Positions 1-6,833 of a DNA stretch of 11,065 bases are shown piece by piece. Under the pieces are notes generated by a model. The model saw only the letters and a program-made list of their open reading frames with translations, did not search any database and had not been told where the DNA came from. Source of the DNA: CAWELS01 sp964468205 (lineage in GTDB: Bacteria; Acidobacteriota; Terriglobia; Bryobacterales; Bryobacteraceae); assembly GCA_964468205.1 (NCBI GenBank), contig CAYXVG010000113.1:1-11065 (forward strand). Reading direction: 5' to 3'. Position 1 is the first letter of the stretch. Each line of letters opens with the position of its first letter. Made by a program: the position numbers and the translations under genes.

Positions 1-1023
1 GGCGAGCGTGTCTCCCGCCGCCATGGCCGCTCCCACGTGGATCGCCTCCATCATATGGGCATCGTCGAACGTGTTTCGCCCGCTCAACTCTCTTTACCGA
101 AACGAAGCACCGTATCTGCCTCTGCAATAAGCGACTTGCTAGATCCGACTTGGGTCGAGACGGCCGCCCATCCTGAGCGTTTCTCATTACCCCACAGGAC
201 ACTCGCACCGGATGGTTCGGCCACGTGGAACATCTTCCGCGACAAGCTTCCCGACGAGTACGTGACCACGATTCTTGAGTCCGATGATCTGAGAAAGCAC
301 TTGATAAGCCAGGGGGACGAGACGAGTTCGTGGACTGTTTCATATGCGGCAGGCTCGGCTGCGGCGGTGAATGTGCATCTTGCAGCGGCAGAAGAGTTGG
401 CTCTAGCGCCAGTCACCGACAGCGTTATGCACCACCTCCTCTTGGTCGGTAAGGCGCTCAGGGAAAAGTACCCTGATACAGCAGTGCCCAGGCCAATCCC
501 TTCGCAGTCACTTCCAACCATGGCCAACAATCTGGCGATCTCGCTGGTGCACGAACTCTTTCCGCCTTCGAGGCTCTGTGAGCTGGCTTTCGAGGACATT
601 ATGGATTTCAGGGAGCAAACAGCATCGCAACGGCTGGCATTCGTAAGGGACCTCCAGTCGCGACTCGGGGTCTTGACCCGAGTTCCAGATGCTGATGACC
701 TGGTTCATGCCCAGCGTGAGATCGAGATTGGCCTTCAGAAGGAGCTACGGGAACACACTGCGAGGCTGTCAGAGGCGCGTGCGAGGATCTGGCCCGGACT
801 GGTTTCGTCTCTCAATAGTACTCTCGCGGGGGGTGGGGTTGGTGCAGTGACGTTCACTTCTCTGGGGGGGGCCGGGTGTATCTTAGTCGGTTCAATAGTG
901 GCGGCTTCAATGGTGTTTCTGAAGAACACCCTGGATGTGAAACGTGAGATAGACAAGGCACAAGCTTCTGCTTCTCCGGCAGTTAACTACCTCTCAACCT
1001 TGAAAGGGAAGCTGGCAAGCTGA
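1..1023 (+). CDS. Uncharacterised protein with C-terminal hydrophobic segment, DUF6236-like; 5' end probably outside the window
   Basis: The frame has no stop from base 1 to the TGA at 1021-1023. The first possible starts are GTG 37 and ATG 55, neither with a Shine-Dalgarno, so the true start may lie upstream; numbering here is from GTG 37 (328 residues). No catalytic motif is recognised. The succession of an ERVSP segment (residues 11-15), LAPVTD (123-128) and FEDIMDFRE (185-193) followed by an amphipathic region resembles the uncharacterised DUF6236 family; this is from memory and tentative. Residues 225-257 are charged and probably helical. Residues about 263-296 are Gly/Ala/Val-rich and hydrophobic, enough for one membrane span or hairpin, followed by a basic KREIDKAQ stretch. 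No signal peptide is visible. Third codon positions are less GC-biased than in the two-component operon, which fits an accessory gene. Downstream lies recombinase debris. Confidence 0.6.
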   Translation, partial: GERVSRRHGRSHVDRLHHMGIVERVSPAQLSLPKRSTVSASAISDLLDPTWVETAAHPERFSLPHRTLAPDGSATWNIFRDKLPDEYVTTILESDDLRKHLISQGDETSSWTVSYAAGSAAAVNVHLAAAEELALAPVTDSVMHHLLLVGKALREKYPDTAVPRPIPSQSLPTMANNLAISLVHELFPPSRLCELAFEDIMDFREQTASQRLAFVRDLQSRLGVLTRVPDADDLVHAQREIEIGLQKELREHTARLSEARARIWPGLVSSLNSTLAGGGVGAVTFTSLGGAGCILVGSIVAASMVFLKNTLDVKREIDKAQASASPAVNYLSTLKGKLAS

Positions 1024-1290
1024 GTATGGAAGGCCGAACCATGCCATGCACTCGGACGGGAATTCTCCTGTGCTTTATTGCCGCCGGTAGCCGCCGGTGA
1101 TGGCCAGGTTAGACGAGGCACGGCGCCAGTTTCGGTGATTCCCGTCAAGTAACACCGTCGCCGACAGAAGTGCCGGGATATAGCGGAGCTCGGATCGTCA
1201 GCCACGCGGAAGCCATCGGCGTCGTCCACTCGGGGACGGATGGATCCTCGCTTGTCGCCATGTCCCGGCCGATCTGCCACCCAGATTTCG
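1024..1290. other. Intergenic stretch without recognised gene
   Basis: No convincing coding frame, RNA gene or promoter was seen. A short direct repeat of GCCGCCGGT occurs at about 1080-1099. Open frames on either strand here have no recognisable protein content. It probably belongs to the same decayed segment as the recombinase remnant that follows. Confidence 0.4.
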
Positions 1291-1641
1291 TCACCGGTTT
1301 GGTTCCGGCTCGATGCCGATCCGATCATTGACCGCGCCGCGGAGTTTCTGCTTGCACCCGAGGTAGCGTTCCGTGGTCTGGATGGATACATGCGCGAGCA
1401 AGACTTGGATCTGATCGAGTTTGCCACCTGCGAGGTGGCATAGCCTCGCGCACGTGCGGCGAAGGTCATGCGGAGCGAGCTTCTCCATGCCGGCGCGCGA
1501 GGCGGCTTCCCGGACGATTTTCCACAACACCTTCGGGGTCATTCCACTGCCCCAGACTCGGCGCGCCTTGTTGATCGATCGAAACAGCACGCCCTCCCTG
1601 ACGCCGCTGGCCTCCTTCCATGCGTCGACAGCCTCCTTCAC
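1291..1641 (-). pseudogene. Tyrosine recombinase / phage-type integrase, C-terminal catalytic fragment
   Basis: The 116-residue product matches the end of a tyrosine recombinase. It carries box II as H58-D-L-R61 followed by RTCARLCHLAGG, then LLAH84 and the nucleophile region TTERY93LG, ending 23 residues later at TGA 1291-1293. Family members have about 280-400 residues; here the N-terminal SAM-like DNA-binding domain, the first catalytic Arg and the beta-hairpin Lys region are missing. The GTG at 1639-1641 is only the Val of a GWVKEAVDAW stretch typical of the middle of the catalytic domain, so it is not a true start. The frame stays open to a stop at 1699-1701, but likeness to integrases ends near 1645. 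It cannot be a working recombinase. It marks former mobile-element activity and abuts a fragment on the opposite strand. Confidence 0.85.
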
Positions 1642-1865
1642 CCAGCCTGCCCGAGCGAGTGCGGCGACATCTGATCGAGCGGATGCGTGACCGCGAGATC
1701 AGCGTGTCGGCTCTGAATCAACTTCGCCTCTGGGTTGAGACGCGGGCTGAGGCGCCCGAGGGCGACTGGTACAAGGATTTCGGCTCTTTCAAAGTCTGGG
1801 GCAGCGGATCGTATCCCAAAACTTTCCTACTCCGAGGGCAAGCTGCAAACGGTGAAGCCCTCTGA
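1620..1865 (+). pseudogene. Small hypothetical protein, 5'-truncated at a rearrangement junction
   Basis: The frame from ATG 1620 to TGA 1863-1865 gives 81 residues. The first 8-9 codons are antisense to the recombinase remnant and do not look coding. From about 1645 onward it reads as a compact, plausible protein: SLPERVRRHLIERMRDREIS, then an LNQLRLWVET helix, a GDWYKDFGSFKVWGSG segment with several aromatics, and YPKTFLLRGQAANGEAL at the end. Small bacterial ORFs of similar layout (basic helical start, then a W-[FY]-K-x-F...KTFL beta segment) are known to me, but I cannot name a family or function. ATG 1683 is an alternative internal start. No Shine-Dalgarno is clear for either. I read it as a gene that lost its start when it was joined head-on to the recombinase fragment; a short functional gene starting at 1683 cannot be excluded. 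Confidence 0.5.
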
Positions 1866-1888
1866 TCCTCGTGTTTTCGCAGATTTCT

Positions 1889-2127
1889 CCTGCCTTGTCG
1901 CCCAGCATAGACCTACCCGTAGCTGTCCCGGTTCAGCGGGAGGGGGAGAATTGGTGTTTTCCGTTAGCGAGTATTCCGCCCTGCGGGCGTAGATTTCAAG
2001 GCGTCGGGTTTGGCGATCCGATGCGGTTTTGGAAGGGAACAGGAGTCGCTCCCGCGGGCGTAATTTCCGAGTGGGCCGTGATTCCGACACAACGGCCGGG
2101 TTTGTCAATGCTCGGCGACCAGGCAGG
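1889..2127. repeat. 31-bp imperfect inverted repeat bounding a 239-bp non-coding block
   Basis: Bases 1889-1919 and the reverse complement of 2097-2127 match at 26 of 31 positions, both beginning CCTGCCT, with shared internal GTCGCC and AGCAT and ending ACCCG. The 177 bp between has no convincing gene, but carries a shorter direct repeat, GCGGGCGTAGATTTC at 1983-1997 against GCGGGCGTAATTTC at 2054-2067. Size and layout fit a MITE-like or solo insertion-sequence remnant. No target-site duplication is evident next to the arms (left flank ending ATTTCT, right flank starting GTTTA), so transposition is not proven. A folded RNA element is the alternative. Confidence 0.5.
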
Positions 2128-2295
2128 GTTTAGCCTTTGGGACGGCGGTGTTGGAATCAGCTCCCGAATGCCCGACCATTGTCCCGAACACTGGGCCGCG
2201 CTTATCTGATCGCTCTGTCTCGTCCTGGCCGGAGGCGGGTCGAAGGTCCGCTGACCAAGGGCTGCTCACTGTGGCATGATCGTTCCAAGGTCACT

Positions 2296-2847
2296 TTGCT
2301 CGTTTCAGCCAAGAAACCGGCGCACTGGAACGCGTTGCTGCCGCTCATCACCTTCGCGCCCCTGCTCGCGACTGCCGCCATAGTGGCCGCTCCCCTCGGC
2401 GTTCCGGCGGCGCTCGGATACCTATCCGGCGGGCTCTTCCTCTGGACCCTGCTCGAATATGTTGTCCATCGCTTCGCCCACGAGTCGAGGTTCTCGGTGG
2501 GCAAAGACGGCCGGCGCCCCCATCTCGGCCACCACGCCCGCCCTACCGATCTCTCCGTAATGGTCACTCCGCTCTCTTTCACCCTGCCCGTCACACTCGC
2601 CCTTTGGGCCGGCCTTCGCCTCGCCCTCGGCGCTTGGCCCCCAGCCTCCGCCCTCCTCTTCGGTATTCTCGTTGGCTATGGCGCCTACGAGGGCATTCAC
2701 TACCGCATCCACTCCGCCAGCATCCGCGGCCCCCTCCTACGCCGCCTCCGCGACCATCACCTCCACCACCACTTCCGCAATGCATCGAGCCACTTCGGCG
2801 TCACCACTCCTTTCTGGGACATCATTTTCCGCTCGCGCGCGACGTGA
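2296..2847 (+). CDS. Fatty acid hydroxylase / sterol desaturase superfamily membrane protein
   Basis: A 183-residue integral membrane di-iron protein of the FA_hydroxylase superfamily, which hydroxylates or desaturates lipid chains, sterols or carotenoids. The histidine clusters are present in family order: H58-RFA-H62, H76-LG-H79-H80, H135-YRI-H139, and the D-H154-H155-L-H157-H158-H159 block with H166 further on. Hydrophobic spans lie at about 14-32, 38-57, 88-107 and 118-134, and a GVTTPFWDIIF tail closes the protein as usual. I chose TTG 2296 because AAGG lies 5 bases upstream and the hydrophobic core begins soon after. The frame remains open to TTG 2137, but the extra 53 residues are Arg-rich and not family-like. 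An ATG at 2276 is out of frame. The gene stands alone between decayed regions; the substrate cannot be told from sequence. Confidence 0.85.
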   Translation: MLVSAKKPAHWNALLPLITFAPLLATAAIVAAPLGVPAALGYLSGGLFLWTLLEYVVHRFAHESRFSVGKDGRRPHLGHHARPTDLSVMVTPLSFTLPVTLALWAGLRLALGAWPPASALLFGILVGYGAYEGIHYRIHSASIRGPLLRRLRDHHLHHHFRNASSHFGVTTPFWDIIFRSRAT

Positions 2848-3037
2848 TACCGACAGGATGCAACGGGGCGTCCAATCGCCAAGGGTCCATATTCGTTTGG
2901 CGCCAGCCTCGATGGTTCGGGCTCGTCCGGAAGACACGCCGCTGATAGTGAATTACTGCTCCCTGACGCCCCAGTGTTTGTGACTCGTTCCCGGATGGCC
3001 GGCAATCCGTAAGCAATGCAAACGGCCGCATTGGCGC

Positions 3038-3360
3038 CTAGAGGCAGAAATGATTCCCCGATAACCAACCCGCCTCAGCAGCGACAGGCTTCGCCCGCGC
3101 ATGCTCATGCAAGGCGGCCGTCAGAAGCGCTAATGCAAGCTCGGGCGCGGTCCGACGGTCAATCGGGATCGGATCGGTCAATGCGCCCCTCTCGACGGCC
3201 GCCATCCAGTCCACCGGAATCGTATCGATTCCGTTCAGCGCCCCGGTGAGGCAGAAGAAGGGCAGGGCGCTGCCGAAACGCTCAACGGCGGCTGAAATGC
3301 CCCGGTTTATTGCATGGCGTTCGGCGATGAGGAGGCACAGGTGTTTGTTGTAAACGGTGC
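3038..3360 (-). pseudogene. Start-less coding remnant, possibly ADP-ribosylglycohydrolase-like C-terminus
   Basis: A minus-strand frame is open from about 3412 down to TAG 3038-3040 and has no ATG, GTG or TTG until the middle. From about 3340 its codons show clear G/C preference at third positions and the product looks like a protein: LIAERHAINRGISAAVERFG, then FFCLTGALNGIDTIPVDWMA, AVERGALTDPIPIDRR, and an Ala/Leu-rich helix with LTAALHEHARA. The LTGALxGxxxIPxxW pattern recalls the C-terminal helix of ADP-ribosylglycohydrolases (GALAGAxxGxxxIPxxW), but the metal-binding Asp cluster normally just before it is not visible, so the assignment is weak. It lies directly downstream of the hicA remnant on the same strand. 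It is most likely a decayed gene tail. Confidence 0.4.
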
Positions 3361-3369
3361 AGGGTCGAG

Positions 3370-3477
3370 TCAGAGGTTCTCGGGACGCAGGCCCGTGTCC
3401 TTTCCGATTCTAGCCAGGGCGGCGGGTCCACCTTCTTCGTTGTGGTGGAAGCAGGACGTGAAGTTGGCCAGCCGGGA
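3370..3477 (-). pseudogene. hicA: HicA-type toxin, C-terminal remnant
   Basis: Thirty-five codons end at TGA 3370-3372 and read SRLANFTSCFHHNEEGG then PAALARIGKDTGLRPENL. This is the usual end of a HicA mRNA interferase, whose last residues are commonly of the form F-A-F-H-D-x-x-E-[IV]-G-P-x-x-L-A-R-I-x-K-x-T-G-L-x-P-x-x-L. The first half of the toxin, including the Gly-Ser-His active-site motif of the double-stranded RNA-binding-like fold, is missing, so the toxin is dead. The remnant lies in a different frame from the HicB-like ORF and overlaps its 3' end, as expected if a deletion removed the end of hicB and the start of hicA. Confidence 0.65.
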
Positions 3478-3670
3478 CTTCCTCACCGGTCTCGATTTTG
3501 TCCGCCAGCACCTGAAGGGCTATCGACCGGCCTTTGCGAATGGACTCCGCTTCGGCGCCGCCGTGCGCGATCACTCCAGGAGGGCCGGGAACGGAAGTGA
3601 AAATCCGCCCGTCTTCCTCGGGTTCGAACTCGATCCGAATCGGTTGAATCTCCACCGTCGGATTCGACAT
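3410..3670 (-). CDS. hicB: HicB-like antitoxin, probably 3'-truncated
   Basis: From ATG 3670 the frame gives 86 residues. Residues 8-66 match the HicB-like fold (partial RNase H-like beta-beta-beta-alpha): IRIEFEPEEDGRIFTSV, PGPPGVIAHG and the helix ESIRKGRSIALQVLADKIETGEEVP. HicB neutralises HicA and often represses its own operon. From about residue 67 on, the sequence (AGQLHVLLPPQRRRWTRRPG) looks like out-of-frame reading of the hicA gene, because a second frame over the same bases gives a good HicA tail. The antitoxin core is therefore almost complete, while its natural end and the start of hicA were lost in one deletion. No DNA-binding domain follows. No Shine-Dalgarno is obvious before ATG 3670, and whether it is expressed is uncertain. 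It lies 95 bases after the stop of the large redox-like fusion gene on the same strand. Confidence 0.65.
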   Translation of the reverse strand: MSNPTVEIQPIRIEFEPEEDGRIFTSVPGPPGVIAHGGAEAESIRKGRSIALQVLADKIETGEEVPAGQLHVLLPPQRRRWTRRPG

Positions 3671-3765
3671 TCTATGCGGGCTTTGTGGGAGCTGCGGTTT
3701 CCTTCTTGGTTGTACAGGCCGACTGCCGAACTGAGCGTTTCTTGGTAGGCGAGGCCAGCTTGGAT

Positions 3766-5430
3766 TCACGTCAGCGCAAGGTAGTCGTGCGCGAGCCGTA
3801 CTACCATCGAACCCTCGCCCACGGCTGACGCCACACGGTTCATCGCGCCGGCGCGGAGGTCGCCAGCGGCGAATACGCCGGGAACGCTGGTCTCGAGTGG
3901 CAGCGGTTCACGGCGTTCCTTCCAGACGCGGGGGTAATCGCCGGCCGCCATCATGTCCCGGCCAGTGAGGACGAATCCTTTGGCGTCGCGGAGGACGGAG
4001 GGAGGGAGCCAGTCGCTTCGTGGACGGCTGCCGATGAACACGAACAGCGCACCGGCTTCCTCCACCTGGGATGAGCCATTGTCGAGTGAAGTGAGCGCGA
4101 CCCGTTCGACGTGGCCGTCGCCCTCGACGCGCTCGAGTTGGGTTCGCGGACGCAGCCGGATGTTCGGCGTTTTCTCGATTTGATCGATCAGGTACTGCGA
4201 CATGGAGCCGCGCAAGCCATCGCGCCGGATCACGATCTGCACTTCTTTCGCATGGCGCGCCAGATACATGGCACCTTGGCCCGCCGAGTTCCCCCCGCCG
4301 ACCACCAACACGCGCCGGCCGGTGATTGCCGGCGCTTCGGTGGTCGCGGCCCCGTAATAGACCCCCGCGCCCGTGAACTCCGCGACGCCGGGCGCGGGAT
4401 GCTCCCGATAGAACATGCCGGTTGCGGCCAGCATGGTTCGCGTGACCAACTCGCATCCGTCGGCCAACACGAGACGCTTGTATCCGGCATCGATCGAGAT
4501 TCCGGTCACTTCGAGTGGCGCCAGAAATTCCGCGCCGAGCCGCTGCGCCTGCATCAGGGCGCGGCGCGTCAGATCGCTGCCGCTGACGCCGGCCGGGAAC
4601 CCGAGATAGTTCTCGATCCGGGAACTGGAACCTGCCTGCCCGCCCGGCGCGTGCCGGTCGAGCAACAGGGTACGCAGCCCTTCCGATGCACCGTAGACGG
4701 CCGCCGCGAGTCCGGCCGGCCCCGCGCCGACGATCACCAAGTCGTAGACTTCGAGGGCTGCCGAGAGTGATCGGCCGAGGCGCTCGGCCACCTGGCGGGG
4801 TTCCGGGTTGCGCAGCACGGGGGACCCATCGTCGAAGAACAATGCCGGAAGCTCGCCGGGGCCAACGCCGGCCGCTTCCAGCAGAGCGCGCCCGCCGGGG
4901 TCCCGCGTCGCGTCGAGCCAGCGATAGGGAATGAGATTGCTGGCCAAAAAGTCCTTGATGGCGTGCGATCGGGGCGACCACTGGTTTCCGACCAACCGCA
5001 AGCCCTTCGCTTCGGGCAGATACTCGGCCTGCCAAGCATCGAGGAGATCGTCAATCACCGGGAAGAGATGTTCCTCGGGCGGATTCCAAGGCTTCGACAA
5101 ATAGTGATCGAGATGGGCCTCATTGATGGCCCGGACCGCCGCTTCGATGTCCGAGTAGGCCGTGAGCAGGACGCGCCGCGCCATTGGATACACCTCCCGC
5201 GATCTGGCGAGCACTTCGCTGCCCAACATGCCGGGCATGCGCTGATCGCTGATGATGATTGCCAGCGAGTCGCCGCGGGTCTTCAACTCGCGGGCGGCCG
5301 CCAGGGCCTCCTCTCCCGAGGCCGCACCCATCACCGCGCATTGCTTCTGGTAGCGAGAGCGGAGATCGCGGCGCACGGCGGCGAGCACCTGTGGATCGTC
5401 GTCCACGATCAGAAGGACGGGCTTGTTCAT
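3766..5430 (-). CDS. Response-regulator receiver fused to a thioredoxin-reductase-like FAD/NAD(P)H oxidoreductase without the redox cysteines
   Basis: A 554-residue cytoplasmic fusion. Residues 3-130 are a receiver domain with acidic D10-D11, phospho-acceptor D62 in ISDQRMPG, T90 in LLTAYSD and K113 in LSKPW, so it should be phosphorylatable. Residues about 143-222 look like a glutaredoxin/thioredoxin-like domain with WSPRS (151-155) where a CxxC would stand. Residues 228-554 are a thioredoxin-reductase module: GAGPAG (235-240) for FAD, PGGQAGSSSRIENYLGFP (262-279), GGGNSA (378-383) for NAD(P)H, and GVFAAGD (518-524) for flavin. The CATC motif of true thioredoxin reductases is replaced by G360-AAT in GVYYGAATTEA, and only two Cys remain (31, 326), so disulfide reduction is unlikely. 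NAD(P)H oxidation or flavin-based redox sensing coupled to phosphorylation is inferred. AAGGGG precedes ATG 5430, and the ATGA overlap with the upstream kinase gene implies translational coupling and a cognate pair. Confidence 0.92.
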   Translation of the reverse strand: MNKPVLLIVDDDPQVLAAVRRDLRSRYQKQCAVMGAASGEEALAAARELKTRGDSLAIIISDQRMPGMLGSEVLARSREVYPMARRVLLTAYSDIEAAVRAINEAHLDHYLSKPWNPPEEHLFPVIDDLLDAWQAEYLPEAKGLRLVGNQWSPRSHAIKDFLASNLIPYRWLDATRDPGGRALLEAAGVGPGELPALFFDDGSPVLRNPEPRQVAERLGRSLSAALEVYDLVIVGAGPAGLAAAVYGASEGLRTLLLDRHAPGGQAGSSSRIENYLGFPAGVSGSDLTRRALMQAQRLGAEFLAPLEVTGISIDAGYKRLVLADGCELVTRTMLAATGMFYREHPAPGVAEFTGAGVYYGAATTEAPAITGRRVLVVGGGNSAGQGAMYLARHAKEVQIVIRRDGLRGSMSQYLIDQIEKTPNIRLRPRTQLERVEGDGHVERVALTSLDNGSSQVEEAGALFVFIGSRPRSDWLPPSVLRDAKGFVLTGRDMMAAGDYPRVWKERREPLPLETSVPGVFAAGDLRAGAMNRVASAVGEGSMVVRLAHDYLALT

Positions 5431-6833
5431 AAGGCCCCTTGGGTGCGGCCGGTCTCAGCGAGGGGCAGATCCACGCGAAACTCCGTCCGGCCCGGCTGCG
5501 ACTCGACGGATATCTCGCCTTCGTTGTGGCGGACCAAGCGGAGAACGATATCGAGCCCCAGACCTGCTCCTAGTCCTGTCGGCTTGGTGCTGAAGAATGG
5601 GTCGAAGATGCGATCGCGGATCTCCGCGGGAATGCCACTCCCGTTATCGACCACGCGCACCACCATGCGTCGTCCCTCGGCGCTGGCCAGCACCTCGATG
5701 CGGCCCGAGTCGGCGACGGCGTCGAGGGCGTTGTCGATCAGATTCGCCCAGATCTGGTTGAGTTCGCCGGCAAAGCCGCGCACGGGCGGGAGGCCGGGTT
5801 CGACGTCAACAGCCACCGCGACCATTTTCGCGCGCGCCTTTGACCTCAGGACGGCAATCGTATTGCTGAGACCTTGCAGCAGGTCCACTGATTCGGCGAC
5901 CGCTGCCTGATCCATGTGCGTGAAGCCCTTGACCGCCAAAACCAGCCCCGCGATGCGAACGGCGGCGTGCTGAATCTCGGAGGCGAGACCCCGAACCGCA
6001 CATCCGGCGGCGGCCCATCGAAGCACGGCGTTCAGCGCCGGTCCATCGACGGCTCCGGCAAGTTGGTCGAGCCCCTCGAACGTCACCGCCGTGTCCGCCA
6101 GCGCTTCCGCTATCGTGGTGTCGAGGCTATGATCGGCGAGCCAATCGGCCATGGCTTCCTCTCTTTCGGCTTCTTCGATGGGCGACCGCACGACTGGCAC
6201 GATCGTAGATGCGCAGGCCTCGCGAACCTCGTCGACGACCTGCAGTTGTGAGTCCGTCAGCCTTGCCGCGCCGAGGGTGCGCGCAGCCCGTTCAGAGTCT
6301 CCCAGCCGGTCCGCGAGCAGGGTGGCGTTGCGCTCGATGGCGGCCGCCGGGTTGTTCAGCTCGTGGGCCAGCCCGGCTGACAATTTCCCAAGGGAGACCA
6401 TTTTCTCGTCGTGCAGGTCGCTCGAGTTGAAGATGCGGGCCCGATCGACCATGCGGTGGACAAGGATCGCGGTACTCTCGTAACATTCGCGGGTCATCGC
6501 ACGAAGACAACCGCGGGGAACCTCCAGGATCTCCGTAGGCTCCTGGGCGACCGTGTCGGCCGGCGGGCTGACCAGGCGGGAGTATGGAAGTAGACCCGTG
6601 ACGTCGCCTCCCCGCCATTCCATAATCCTTTTCAGCCCGGAGCCGCGATCGACGTGGATAGCGATGCATCCCGACAGCACAACGGCCAGGCCCTCCACCT
6701 TCGCGCCTTTCGCGGTCAGTACGTCTCCGGCGTTCAGATGTCGCAGCGAGCCGTGCGAGGCCAGCCACGCCAGCTCCTCGCGAGGCGCCGCGCCCAGTGT
6801 CCTGTGCTCCGCGAGCCGATCAACAAGATCCAT
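5427..6833 (-). CDS. Sensor histidine kinase with N-terminal cyclic-nucleotide-binding domain
   Basis: A 468-residue soluble kinase without signal peptide or membrane span. Residues about 10-135 form a CRP/cNMP-type beta-barrel (NAGDVLTAKG, then GLAVVLSGCIAI, then EILEVPR). The dimerisation helix carries the H-box SLGKLSAGLAH157ELNNP. The second helix seems to be EIQHAAVRIAGLVLAVKGF at 286-304, so about 100 residues (roughly 178-282) are inserted between the two. The ATPase domain has the N-box NQIWANLIDNALDA (359-372), G1 DNGSGIP (396-402), FDPFF (410-414) and G2 GLGLDIV (424-430), all intact. It should autophosphorylate on His157 in response to a bound ligand, perhaps a cyclic nucleotide, and pass phosphate to the receiver of the overlapping gene. 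ATG 6833 gives the full barrel; only a weak AAGAGA lies before it. An AGTATACT sequence about 120 bases upstream could be part of the promoter. Confidence 0.93.
   Translation of the reverse strand: MDLVDRLAEHRTLGAAPREELAWLASHGSLRHLNAGDVLTAKGAKVEGLAVVLSGCIAIHVDRGSGLKRIMEWRGGDVTGLLPYSRLVSPPADTVAQEPTEILEVPRGCLRAMTRECYESTAILVHRMVDRARIFNSSDLHDEKMVSLGKLSAGLAHELNNPAAAIERNATLLADRLGDSERAARTLGAARLTDSQLQVVDEVREACASTIVPVVRSPIEEAEREEAMADWLADHSLDTTIAEALADTAVTFEGLDQLAGAVDGPALNAVLRWAAAGCAVRGLASEIQHAAVRIAGLVLAVKGFTHMDQAAVAESVDLLQGLSNTIAVLRSKARAKMVAVAVDVEPGLPPVRGFAGELNQIWANLIDNALDAVADSGRIEVLASAEGRRMVVRVVDNGSGIPAEIRDRIFDPFFSTKPTGLGAGLGLDIVLRLVRHNEGEISVESQPGRTEFRVDLPLAETGRTQGAL

Noticed and set aside
987..1469. 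Minus-strand open frame of 160 codons over the end of the first gene and the recombinase remnant
   Set aside because: It spans two other coding segments in a different frame and shows no protein-like motif.
2604..2945. Proline/arginine-rich plus-strand frame within and beyond the hydroxylase gene
   Set aside because: It is an out-of-phase reading of the His/Leu-rich hydroxylase, whose histidine motifs are complete in the accepted frame.
3908..5035. Long minus-strand open frame in another phase inside the receiver-TrxR gene
   Set aside because: Its product is Arg/Gly-rich without motifs, while the overlapping frame has complete receiver and Rossmann motifs. It is a by-product of GC-rich codons.
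4963..5910. Plus-strand open frame of 315 codons antisense to the kinase/TrxR junction
   Set aside because: It crosses the boundary between two well-supported minus-strand genes and has no recognisable protein features.
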